Source: Marinobacter sp. LQ44 (GTDB taxonomy: Bacteria > Pseudomonadota > Gammaproteobacteria > Pseudomonadales > Oleiphilaceae). Taken from it: a DNA stretch of 64,000 nucleotides. The notes below the pieces were generated by a model that saw nothing but the letters and a program-made list of their open reading frames with translations, was not told where the DNA came from and ran no database searches. The DNA is taken from assembly GCF_001447155.2 (NCBI RefSeq), contig NZ_CP014754.1:3906001-3970000 (forward strand). Direction: 5' to 3'. Both the position numbers and the translations under genes were made by a program. Shown here in pieces: positions 35,569 to 45,030 of this stretch (the stretch's first letter is position 1; each line of letters begins with the position of its first letter).

Positions 35569-35640
35569 GGTTTGCCCTAATTAAGTTCAGAGGTGGTTTA
35601 CGTTCTCTGTGTGTCTGCATCGTTTTTATAAGGAGGCATT

Positions 35641-36210
35641 TTGCCCGTTTTCCTTTTTCTTTTCATTATTCTGCCCATCGCCGAGATGGTGGTTCTGATC
35701 AAGGTCGGCGGCCTGATCGGGGTGTTGAACACCATCGGGCTGGTGCTGCTGACCGCCGTCATTGGCGCCTGGTTGTTGCGCCAGCAGGGGTTGGCCACGT
35801 TGTTGCGGGCGAACCAGCGCTTGAACAGCGGCGAATTGCCGGCGAAGGAAGTGGCCGAGGGGCTGATTCTGGCCGTGGGCGGGGCCTTGTTGCTGACACC
35901 GGGGTTTATTACCGATGCGGTGGGGTTTGCCTGTTTGCTGCCGGGGTCCCGGCACTGGCTCGCGGCGAAGGCTTTGAAGCGAATGACGGTAGCCGGCCAG
36001 AGTCGGAGCTTTTATTTTGGCACAGGCGGTGGTGCCGGGCCATTCGGGCAGGGTCCGTTTGAAGGGCATGGACCGTTCCGGCCGCAGCGGCCGTTTGATC
36101 GGGATGCCAATGGCGACATTATTGAAGGTGAATACCAGGATCAGACGGAGAGCGATCGGGAACGCCTTGAGCGGGCACGGGAGCGCGGTGAGGGCGACGA
36201 AAAAAAGTGA
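35641..36210 (+). CDS. fxsA: FxsA family membrane protein
   Basis: A 189-residue protein with the FxsA fold: two to three N-terminal membrane helices (LFLFIILPIAEMVVLIKVGGLIG; GLVLLTAVIGAWLLRQQG), then GGALLLTPGFITDAVGFACLLPGSR, and a hydrophilic, charged, probably disordered tail from about residue 105. E. coli FxsA, when overproduced, overcomes F-plasmid exclusion of phage T7. Its position just upstream of groES is a conserved arrangement. Translation starts at TTG, justified by an AAGGAGG ribosome-binding site at 35,631-35,637, 3-4 bases before it. Confidence 0.93.
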   Translation: MPVFLFLFIILPIAEMVVLIKVGGLIGVLNTIGLVLLTAVIGAWLLRQQGLATLLRANQRLNSGELPAKEVAEGLILAVGGALLLTPGFITDAVGFACLLPGSRHWLAAKALKRMTVAGQSRSFYFGTGGGAGPFGQGPFEGHGPFRPQRPFDRDANGDIIEGEYQDQTESDRERLERARERGEGDEKK

Positions 36211-36229
36211 AATTTTTTTCGCTCCGGGT

Positions 36230-36257
36230 GTTGAAAACGTTGGTGACAACCCCATTA
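36230..36257 (+). promoter_or_regulatory. Sigma-32 heat-shock promoter for groESL
   Basis: GTTGAAA (36,230-36,236), a 13-base spacer, then CCCCATTA (36,250-36,257) match the RpoH consensus CTTGAAA-N13-CCCCATNT in all but one or two positions. It lies about 150 bases before the groES start and just after fxsA. No CIRCE element is visible, so control looks RpoH-type rather than HrcA-type. Confidence 0.88.
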
Positions 36258-36406
36258 ACTCACCACAGATTCGTCTCGGGCTGAAAACTGCTGTCTATCA
36301 GTGGCTTGGATGCCGGGGCAATTTGTCCGGTCCGGGGTTCCGGCCAGACACTTTTAACATGCAATTGTCATTGCCACATTAATCTGACTATTGGAGAAAC
36401 CGAGCA

Positions 36407-36694
36407 ATGAAAATTCGTCCGCTACACGATCGTGTTGTCGTACGCCGTAAGGAAGAAGAAGAGAAAACTGCGGGTGGCATCGTGCTGCCGGGTAACGCCA
36501 AAGAGAAGCCTTCCCAGGGTGAGGTAGTTGCTGTGGGCAATGGCCGTATTCTGGATAACGGCGAAACCCGTGCACTGGCGGTCAAGGTGGGTGACACCGT
36601 GGTCTTCGGTCAGTATGCCGGTAACACCGTAAAGGTTGACGGTGAAGAGCTGCTCATCATGAGCGAAAGCGAAATCTACGGCGTGCTTGAGTGA
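36407..36694 (+). CDS. groES: Co-chaperonin GroES
   Basis: A 95-residue protein starting [20 protein letters not shown] with the mobile loop [21 protein letters not shown] (about 17-36) and the C-terminal strand [15 protein letters not shown], all as in type I co-chaperonins. It forms the heptameric lid over GroEL. GGAGAAACCGAGCA precedes the ATG. It is followed after 76 bases by groEL, with the heat-shock promoter upstream. Confidence 0.99.
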   Translation: MKIRPLHDRVVVRRKEEEEKTAGGIVLPGNAKEKPSQGEVVAVGNGRILDNGETRALAVKVGDTVVFGQYAGNTVKVDGEELLIMSESEIYGVLE

Positions 36695-36752
36695 TCGCAG
36701 CAGCGTTAAGTACGAACGCTCATTAATCCGATCTTATTCAACTTCGGTTTAA

Positions 36753-38420
<1,668 letters not shown>

Positions 38421-38477
38421 TGCCGGCCAAGTCCCGACCAGATCTCAGTTTCTGAGGTCTGGCCCGATCTACCCCTG

Positions 38478-38516
38478 AAAAACCCCGCGCTGGTTCACAC
38501 TGGTGCGGGGTTTTTC
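38478..38516 (+). terminator. Terminator after groEL
   Basis: AAAAACCCCGC ... GCGGGGTTTTT stem with an inner CTGGTTCACACTGG that can also pair partly, ending in a T run. Confidence 0.9.
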
Positions 38517-38588
38517 GTTATTTTTGTCATGAAGTTGCCCAATGGCTTTGTTAGACTCGGTTACCCGTTCATTAACGTGCAAAACTCA

Positions 38589-39380
38589 ATGACTGAACCC
38601 CAAGCCAAGCCTTTCCTGCGCCCTGCCAAGATCCTGCTGCTGTTGCTGCTTGGCTTCCTGGTGTATGGGGTGGTGCTGGTGCTGTTGGTGCCGGCGGGGT
38701 GGGTTTGGCACCAGGCTTCCCGGCATATCCAGTTACCGCCGCAGGTAGTGGTGCAACAGGTGTCGGGTAGGCTCTGGGATGGCGCCGCAGGCGTTGTGGT
38801 TGCCGGTTTTCCAGCCCGGGTGCAGTGGACGTTGGGGTGGCCCTCGCTGACCGGGTTGGAGTTACCGATTGGATTTTCCCTGGTGTCGTCACAATCCCGG
38901 GTGGAGGGAACTGCTAGTATCGGTTGGCCGGGTAACCTGGATGTGACGGCCCGCGGCCGGATAGCGGTCGAGGAATTCGAAGATCTGATTCGTCAGAGTG
39001 GCGGAGCCATGATTGAAGGGGACGTCAGTATCGATCGACTGCGTCTGGTCTTCGCGGATAACCGATTGCAGCAAGCCGACGGTGTAGGGCGCTGGAATGG
39101 CGGGCTGGTTACCTGGCCTATGGGGAATCAGACCGGGCAGGCAGAGTTCCCGCCTATGCAGGCCAATATAGATACCACCGAGGGTGGCGTTGCGTTGACG
39201 GTATCGGAGCAGGGCGGCGATGGCCCCGCCGCAGATGCCAGTATTCTTTGGGACGGCATGATGGAGCTCAGGGTGTATAAGCGCATGGTTGACCTGGCGC
39301 AGCAGCCATGGCCCGACAGTGCGCGCCCGGGTGATGTAGTGTTCCGTGTTCGTCAGCCAATACTGCCGGGAGGGTTCTGA
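38589..39380 (+). CDS. gspN: Type II secretion system protein N
   Basis: From ATG 38589 (MTEPQAKPFLRPAKILLLLLLGFLVYG) the protein is 263 residues. One N-terminal membrane helix (about 14-37) precedes a periplasmic beta-rich domain with the family features ASRHIQLPPQVVVQQVSGRLWDGAAGVVV and WTLGWPSLTGLELPIGF. GspN is an accessory inner-membrane component linked to GspC. An upstream in-frame start at 38529 adds 20 residues overlapping the groEL terminator and is unlikely. It ends one base before gspC, forming the first gene of N-C-D. Confidence 0.88.
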   Translation: MTEPQAKPFLRPAKILLLLLLGFLVYGVVLVLLVPAGWVWHQASRHIQLPPQVVVQQVSGRLWDGAAGVVVAGFPARVQWTLGWPSLTGLELPIGFSLVSSQSRVEGTASIGWPGNLDVTARGRIAVEEFEDLIRQSGGAMIEGDVSIDRLRLVFADNRLQQADGVGRWNGGLVTWPMGNQTGQAEFPPMQANIDTTEGGVALTVSEQGGDGPAADASILWDGMMELRVYKRMVDLAQQPWPDSARPGDVVFRVRQPILPGGF

Positions 39381-39381
39381 C

Positions 39382-40236
39382 GTGGCAGGATTGGCAGTAC
39401 ATCATCAGGAGCGTCTATCCAGAGCCCTTGCAAACATTATTCTGGTCGCCCTGGTGGTTTATCTCAGTAGTTCGGCGGCCAAACTGACCTGGCTGTATGC
39501 ATGGTCTGATCGGCCGGTTCCGGATGTACCGGCACAGTTGGGTGGCCAACCTGGTGCCCAGAACCGGGTGCCCCAGGCTTCCATCGCCGGTTACGAACTC
39601 TTCGGCCGGCCAGAGCAGCAGGCCGGTGTGGCAGAGGTTGTTCGCCGCAGCGCACCGGAAACCGGGTTACGGTTGCGCCTTGAGGGGGTGCTGATAGGGC
39701 AGCGGCCGGAAGACTCCGGTGCTATAGTTGCCGGAAGCAATGGTGAAACCGAGTATTACCGGGTAGGTGAAACCCTGCCCGGTAATGCAGAGCTGGCCGA
39801 GGTGGAATCAGACCGCATTCTGATTCGGCGTGGCGGCCGCTATGAGTCACTCGCATTTGAAGAACAGCTGGACTCTTCGGTAATGGTTGCGGACGCACAG
39901 GTTCAGGCGGCAGAATCGCCCGATGATTTCCTGGCCGGGGCCAGGCAGCAGCTGGATGCAGAAGGGGCTGCGGCACTGGCGGCTTATGGCTTGCGGCCAG
40001 CGGATGACAGCGGCGCTTCTGGGTATGTGTACGATGGCTCCAACCCGATGCTCAATGCGGTCAATCTGCGCCAGGGCGATGTCATTACTGCCATTAACGG
40101 TCAGCGCCTGGGTGATGTAGAACAGGATAAATCCCTGCTGGAAGACTGGCGCAGCCAGGCCCAGCTGGATATCGAGATAGAACGAGACGGCTCCATACTG
40201 ACCGTTAGCTATGCCATACCCGAGCAGTGGCGCTGA
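39382..40236 (+). CDS. gspC: Type II secretion system protein C
   Basis: GTG at 39382, with GGGAGG eight bases upstream, gives 284 residues. A short cytoplasmic start is followed by a membrane helix (IILVALVVYLSSSAAKLTWL), the periplasmic HR domain (about 85-150; GLRLRLEGVLIGQRPEDSGAIVAGSNGETEYYRVGETLPG), and a C-terminal PDZ-like domain (about 195-280; NAVNLRQGDVITAINGQRL). GspC connects the inner-membrane platform to the GspD secretin through its HR domain. It overlaps the extended gspD frame, but the chosen gspD start leaves a 32-base gap. Confidence 0.92.
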   Translation: MAGLAVHHQERLSRALANIILVALVVYLSSSAAKLTWLYAWSDRPVPDVPAQLGGQPGAQNRVPQASIAGYELFGRPEQQAGVAEVVRRSAPETGLRLRLEGVLIGQRPEDSGAIVAGSNGETEYYRVGETLPGNAELAEVESDRILIRRGGRYESLAFEEQLDSSVMVADAQVQAAESPDDFLAGARQQLDAEGAAALAAYGLRPADDSGASGYVYDGSNPMLNAVNLRQGDVITAINGQRLGDVEQDKSLLEDWRSQAQLDIEIERDGSILTVSYAIPEQWR

Positions 40237-40268
40237 TCGGGAACATTACAACAGGACGATATCGCCAG

Positions 40269-42224
40269 ATGTATAACCACAAGACCAACGTACTCCGGAC
40301 CCTCGTGTTTCTTCTGCTGTTGCCGATCCTATCGGTGGCTCAGGCACAGGATGAAACCTGGCGGTTGAACCTCAAGGATGCGGACATCCGGGCCTTTGTC
40401 ACTCAGGTGGCGGATATTACCGGGTACAGTTTTGTGGTGGACCCCAGGGTAAAGGGCAAGGTGACCGTGCTGTCCAGTGCGCCCATGAACAAGCACGAAA
40501 TCTATGATCTGTTTCTGGCGGTATTGAATGTGCACGGTTTCACCGCCATTCCCGGGGAAGAAGTCATCAAGATTATCCAGCAGGTGGATGCAAAGCAGTC
40601 TGCCGAGATTCTGGATCGATTCGAGGTTACCCCATCTGAACAGCTGATTACCCGGGTTATCCAGATTGATAATGCCAATGCCCTGGAGTTGGTGCCGATC
40701 CTGCGGCCGCTGGTGGCCAAGTATGGTCATCTGGCCGGTGTGGCTGCGGCAAATGCCCTGATTGTCAGTGATCATTCATCGAACATTCAGCGAATTGAGC
40801 AGATTGTTCGCGAACTCGACAGCCCTTCCAAATACGAGGTTGAAGTTATCCAGCTCAGGGAAGCCTGGGTGGGTGACATGGTCAAACTCCTGCAGGAGCT
40901 CGCGCCCGATGAATTGCGTCGTGGCAGCGGTGACAGTTCCGCGAGAAAGTACAGCGTGACGGCGGATGAGCGGAGCAATCGGCTGATTCTCAGGGGCGAC
41001 GAGACTTTTCGTGACAAAATGCGGGGCTTGATTCGTCAGCTTGATCAGCCCTCGGCAACTGGCGGCACGACAAAAGTCATCCGACTCAAGCACGCTGACT
41101 CCAAAGCCCTGACCGAAATTCTAAAGGGCGTGATGGGCGAAGTGGTGCGGGAATCGAGTACCGGCGGTGGCTCCGGGGGCAGTGGCTCATCGGGTAGCCG
41201 TTCGGCAAGCTTCTCGGTGTTCGCCGATGAAGGTTTGAATGCGCTGGTTGTCCGTGGCGAGCCGTCGTTGATGCAGGAGGCCGAGCAGATTGTGGCCGCT
41301 CTGGATGTGCGCCGGGCTCAGGTGATGATTGAAGCGGCGATTGTCGAGATCAGTGACGAGCTGGGCGATCAGTTGGGTGTGCAGCTGGCGGCGGGTGATG
41401 AGTCTGCCAACGCCTTCCCGGTGATGGGCACTAACCTTACCAGTGGTGAGGGCATGCTGGGGCTGAACTCGGTGATTGGTGCGCTGGTAGGCGATACCCT
41501 GCCGCAGTTGGGCGGCGGCATTACCGTTGGCGCTGGCCAGCGGGATCGGGACGGTCTCACCTGGGGGATTCTGATTCAGGCGCTGTCTTCCTCATCCGCT
41601 GCCAACCTGCTTTCGACACCGAGCATCATTACCCTGGATAATCAGGAATCCGAGATTATTGTGGGCCAGAACGTGCCGTTCAGAACGGGGCAGTCGACGG
41701 TCACCGGTGATGGAACCACCAACCCGTTTACCACCATTGAACGCCGTGACGTTGGTCTCTCCCTCAAGGTAACACCGACCATCAGTGCCGACGGCCTGGT
41801 TCGGCTGGTGGTCGAGCAGACCACCGAGGATATCTCTACCACGACGGTCTCGGGCGCTTCCGATCTGATCACCAACAAACGTGAAATCAAAACCACCGTG
41901 CTTGCCGATGACGGTGAAACCGTGGTTCTGGGCGGGCTGATCAAGGATGACTTCCAGGTCAACAAGAGTAAGGTACCGCTGCTGGGAGATATCCCATTGC
42001 TTGGGCGCCTGTTCTCCTCGGAGTCTGAAACCCGCATCAAGCGTAACCTGCTGGTCTTCCTGAGGCCGACCATCATGCTCGGCAAAGACGAGAGCGTGGC
42101 TGCCACTACCGAGAAGTTTAACCAGCTGTGGGACGTAAACCTTGAAGTCCGCGAAAAGCTCGGCCTGCCCGCCCCGGAAGACCAGCCCTCGGTGGATATG
42201 CTGTTCCAGGGGCGCAGGCAATAG
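40269..42224 (+). CDS. gspD: Type II secretion system secretin GspD
   Basis: From ATG 40269 (MYNHKTNVLRTLVFLLLLPILSVAQAQ, a signal peptide cut near AQA) the protein is 651 residues. N0 domain: WRLNLKDADIRAFVTQVADITGYSFVVDPRVKG; N1-N3 domains follow, with a Gly/Ser-rich loop (GGGSGGSGSSGSR) inside N3. The secretin core has LLSTPSIITLDNQESEIIVGQNVPF and VPLLGDIPLLGRLFSS. It forms the outer-membrane channel for folded exoproteins, plausibly including the lipase here. The remaining gsp genes (E-M) are not in this window. Its stop runs straight into palindromic repeats. Confidence 0.97.
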   Translation: MYNHKTNVLRTLVFLLLLPILSVAQAQDETWRLNLKDADIRAFVTQVADITGYSFVVDPRVKGKVTVLSSAPMNKHEIYDLFLAVLNVHGFTAIPGEEVIKIIQQVDAKQSAEILDRFEVTPSEQLITRVIQIDNANALELVPILRPLVAKYGHLAGVAAANALIVSDHSSNIQRIEQIVRELDSPSKYEVEVIQLREAWVGDMVKLLQELAPDELRRGSGDSSARKYSVTADERSNRLILRGDETFRDKMRGLIRQLDQPSATGGTTKVIRLKHADSKALTEILKGVMGEVVRESSTGGGSGGSGSSGSRSASFSVFADEGLNALVVRGEPSLMQEAEQIVAALDVRRAQVMIEAAIVEISDELGDQLGVQLAAGDESANAFPVMGTNLTSGEGMLGLNSVIGALVGDTLPQLGGGITVGAGQRDRDGLTWGILIQALSSSSAANLLSTPSIITLDNQESEIIVGQNVPFRTGQSTVTGDGTTNPFTTIERRDVGLSLKVTPTISADGLVRLVVEQTTEDISTTTVSGASDLITNKREIKTTVLADDGETVVLGGLIKDDFQVNKSKVPLLGDIPLLGRLFSSESETRIKRNLLVFLRPTIMLGKDESVAATTEKFNQLWDVNLEVREKLGLPAPEDQPSVDMLFQGRRQ

Positions 42225-42437
42225 GGTCAAGGGGTCTGTCCCCAAAGGGGACTGACCCATTTTGGCAGGCTAGGTACGTGGTTAGACTTGGGTGCAACAG
42301 ACGGGCAAAAGTGGGTCTGTCCTCCAGGGTCTGTCCCCGCATGGGGACTGACCCATTTTGGAAGACTAGGTACGTGGTCAGGCTTGGTTGCCGCAGACGG
42401 GCAAAGGTGGGTCAGTCCCCGTTCGGGGACAGACCCC
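42225..42437. repeat. Second cluster of REP-like palindromes, two tandem units
   Basis: Directly after the gspD stop comes a near-perfect hairpin GGGTCTGTCCCC-AAA-GGGGACTGACCC (about 42,231-42,258). Two tandem units of about 95 bases follow (42,247-42,339 and 42,341-42,437). They share the ends of the cluster at 12,813 but have a different interior (CATTTTGG...GACTAGGTACGTGGTNAG...CAGACGGGCAAA). The last 26 bases lie inside the end of the convergent protease gene. Confidence 0.9.
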
Positions 42438-44409
42438 TTAGTGGCATCGGGCAATCCAGCTGGTCTGCTACCAGCCGCATTAACTCATACTCCCGCACAT
42501 CCACCTTGCCATCGTGGGTCACGCAGTAGCCGCAGGCGTCGATGACGGCGGGCTTCAGCAGCGGCGACAGCCGATTCAGTATTTCCAGCGCTTCTCTCAG
42601 TTCCCGCATGGACACCTTTCCGGCTCTGCTTTCTTCCTGACCGGTACCAAAGCCGGCCATGGCTTCGAGATACAGCTTGTCCGCATCCTCAGGGGTGTCG
42701 GTGCCGGCCCGGGCAAACAGGCTGAGCAGGCGCCGCAGGGCCGGCATCACCTGGCGATAATTCCGGTATTTGACCGGTACAACCTGTTCTGCGCCAAGCC
42801 CGAGATGCCGGTTCAGGAAGGTGGTCAGGGCCAGCTCGAACAGGCTGACCCGGTTGTCGGCTGCGACCAGCTTCTGAACGTTTTCAAGCAGGGCGTCGCG
42901 TTCGTCCGGGTCCAGTTTCCGCAATGCCGGCATGGCCAGTTCCAGTACCGGGAAGCGTGCAGTTTCACCCAGTCTTGCCAGGGCCGGCAGCATCTTGTCC
43001 AGCAGGTCTGGCTGAGCGCCCAGTAGCGGGTGATCGGTTAACAGCGCCAGCCGTTGTTTCTGGATGCTCGGCGAAAGATCAAAGATCAGCAGGGCATAGC
43101 ACAGCTGAATTGCGCCGGCGCGGGTGTAGAGCAGGTTACGGAAGGTGGATGGCAATTGTTCCAGAAGCTGGACGGCAAAGGCTTCGCTCTGGGCGCTGAC
43201 GGTGCCTACCCGTGTGGACAACTTTTCAGCCAGCTGTGGAGTGTCGGGTGCCAGGGAAGAGCGCACCGGTGATGAGCTACCACGGCCCCTGGCAGGCGCG
43301 ACAACTTGGTTGACCAGATCGTTCAGGCCAGCCTTGCCGGCCGGCCTCGCGGTGCTCTGGCGCTGCTTTTGGCTTGGTTCCGTGTCTCTCAGGCGGCTGC
43401 GCAGGCGAGCCAGCATGCCGGGCTGGATGGCATTGATGCGTTCGTTGATGGGCGGGTGGGACGCGAGCAGGGTGCTGAACTTCATCCGTGCCGACTCGCC
43501 AAAACACATGTGGTTCATATCGCTGGCATGGCTGGTGGTGTCCAGGTAGCCGCCCTTCATGCCAATTTTGAACAGGGCGCTGCCTATGCCCTCGGGGTTA
43601 CGGGTAAATTGTACGGAGGAGGCGTCCGCCAGCATTTCCCTTTGCCGGGATACCGCAGCCTGAATCAGCCGGCCGAAGAACACACCCACATAGCCGATGA
43701 TCATCAGGGCCAAACCGATCAGGCCCATTGCAGCCTGCGCACGGCCATCCCGATTTCGGCTTCGGCCGCCGCTGTAGAAACCTGCCCGAAGCAGGAACTG
43801 GCCAATCTGACCAAGCATCAGAATGCCGGCCAGCAGCGCAATCAGCCGGACGTTAATGCGCATATCGCCATTCAATATATGGCTGAACTCGTGCCCCACC
43901 ACGCCCTGAAGCTCGTCTCTGGTGAGGTGGGTAAGTGCGCCGTGGGTAACCACCATAACGGCCTCACCAGGCGTGTAGCCGGCCACAAAGGCGTTGATGC
44001 TGGTTTCGTTGTCCATCACGTACAGGTCTGGCACGGGCACGCCACTGGCGATGGCCATTTCCTCCACGATGTTGCGAAGCTTGCGTTCTTCAGGATCGTT
44101 GGTGTCGGGCTCAATCGGGCGGGCGCCCACCATTTTGGCCACCCGGCTACCGCCACCGGCCAGGTCTGCCCAGCGAACCAGCGAGCCGACCCCTATAAGC
44201 AACACCACCGCAAGTGCGGTGGTGAGCCCGTGGCTGGAGGTGAGCCAGTAATGGAAGGGTAGAGCCGAGGTTTGGCTGCGGGTGACCAGATACCCGACCA
44301 GGCAAACAGCCAGGGTAATCAATGTGACGGCTGTCAGAAACAGGACGATTAACAGGCCGGTATTGCGCCGGGCATGGGCCTGGCGCTGGAAGAAACCGGG
44401 GTTTGCCAT
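42412..44409 (-). CDS. M48-family (HtpX-like) membrane metalloprotease with C-terminal extension
   Basis: A 665-residue protein. Two membrane helices (about 17-40, 58-75) precede an M48 peptidase domain with the zinc motif GHEFSH near residue 173 and the third ligand in REMLADASSVQF near 260. Two more membrane helices lie between (RLIALLAGILMLGQIG; GLIGLALMIIGYVGVFFG). A long C-terminal helical domain (about 370-660), including a TerB-like end (VDACGYCVTHDGKVDVREYELMRLVAD), is unusual for HtpX. The last residues, LRGLSPNGD, are encoded by the palindromic repeat. LemA is encoded 10 bases upstream in sense, a common M48 partner. Confidence 0.9.
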   Translation of the reverse strand: MANPGFFQRQAHARRNTGLLIVLFLTAVTLITLAVCLVGYLVTRSQTSALPFHYWLTSSHGLTTALAVVLLIGVGSLVRWADLAGGGSRVAKMVGARPIEPDTNDPEERKLRNIVEEMAIASGVPVPDLYVMDNETSINAFVAGYTPGEAVMVVTHGALTHLTRDELQGVVGHEFSHILNGDMRINVRLIALLAGILMLGQIGQFLLRAGFYSGGRSRNRDGRAQAAMGLIGLALMIIGYVGVFFGRLIQAAVSRQREMLADASSVQFTRNPEGIGSALFKIGMKGGYLDTTSHASDMNHMCFGESARMKFSTLLASHPPINERINAIQPGMLARLRSRLRDTEPSQKQRQSTARPAGKAGLNDLVNQVVAPARGRGSSSPVRSSLAPDTPQLAEKLSTRVGTVSAQSEAFAVQLLEQLPSTFRNLLYTRAGAIQLCYALLIFDLSPSIQKQRLALLTDHPLLGAQPDLLDKMLPALARLGETARFPVLELAMPALRKLDPDERDALLENVQKLVAADNRVSLFELALTTFLNRHLGLGAEQVVPVKYRNYRQVMPALRRLLSLFARAGTDTPEDADKLYLEAMAGFGTGQEESRAGKVSMRELREALEILNRLSPLLKPAVIDACGYCVTHDGKVDVREYELMRLVADQLDCPMPLRGLSPNGD

Positions 44410-44419
44410 GATTCAGGCC

Positions 44420-45007
44420 TCAGAAGCTGACTTTTGGTACCTGGCGCGCTTCCGGGGTTTCCAGTTGCAGCTGGGCGGTTTCCTTGAAGGCAAACATGCC
44501 GGCAACAATATTGTTCGGGAACTTCTCGCGGAAAATGTTGTAGGTCATCACGCCGTCATTGTAGGCCTGGCGGGCAAAGGCCACCCGGTTTTCGGTGCTG
44601 GAGAGTTCTTCCATCAGTTGCTGGATGGTTTCGTTGGCTTTCAGTTCCGGGTAGTTTTCAGAAACGGCGTAGAAGTTTGCCAGGGCTTTGGTCAGCAGGT
44701 TCTCGGCACTGCCCAAACGCTGGATCTTGGTGCCGTCCCCCGGGTCTTTCGCCGCGTCTTTCTGGGCGCTGACGGCGTTGTTGCGGGCTTCCATCACCTG
44801 GGTCAGCGTCGATTTTTCGTGAACAAGGTAGGCCTTGGCGGCTTCCACCAGGTTGGGAATCAGGTCATGGCGGCGCTGTAGCTGCACATCAATCTGCGCA
44901 AAGCCATTCTTGAACTGATTACGCAGCGATACCAGGTTGTTGTAGATAAACACCAGGTACAGTATGACAACGGCAATAACAACAAGGCCGATGACGGTCG
45001 TTCCCAT
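44420..45007 (-). CDS. lemA: LemA family protein
   Basis: A 195-residue protein: an N-terminal membrane helix (about 3-25; TVIGLVVIAVVILYLVFIYNNLV) and a long helical-hairpin LemA domain containing LRNQFKNGFAQIDVQLQRRHDLIPNLVEAAKAY and SENYPELKANETIQQLMEEL, the family hallmark. LemA proteins show their helical domain outside or in the periplasm and are often paired with HtpX-type proteases; here it lies 10 bases before the M48 gene and 23 bases after the EAL gene on the same strand. The sensor kinase also once called LemA is unrelated. Confidence 0.95.
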   Translation of the reverse strand: MGTTVIGLVVIAVVILYLVFIYNNLVSLRNQFKNGFAQIDVQLQRRHDLIPNLVEAAKAYLVHEKSTLTQVMEARNNAVSAQKDAAKDPGDGTKIQRLGSAENLLTKALANFYAVSENYPELKANETIQQLMEELSSTENRVAFARQAYNDGVMTYNIFREKFPNNIVAGMFAFKETAQLQLETPEARQVPKVSF

Positions 45008-45030
45008 GACTACTCCTCAGGGTGAAAGGT

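Noticed and set aside
43306..44262. 318-codon plus-strand frame
   Set aside because: Antisense to the M48 protease, whose HEFSH motif fixes the true strand.
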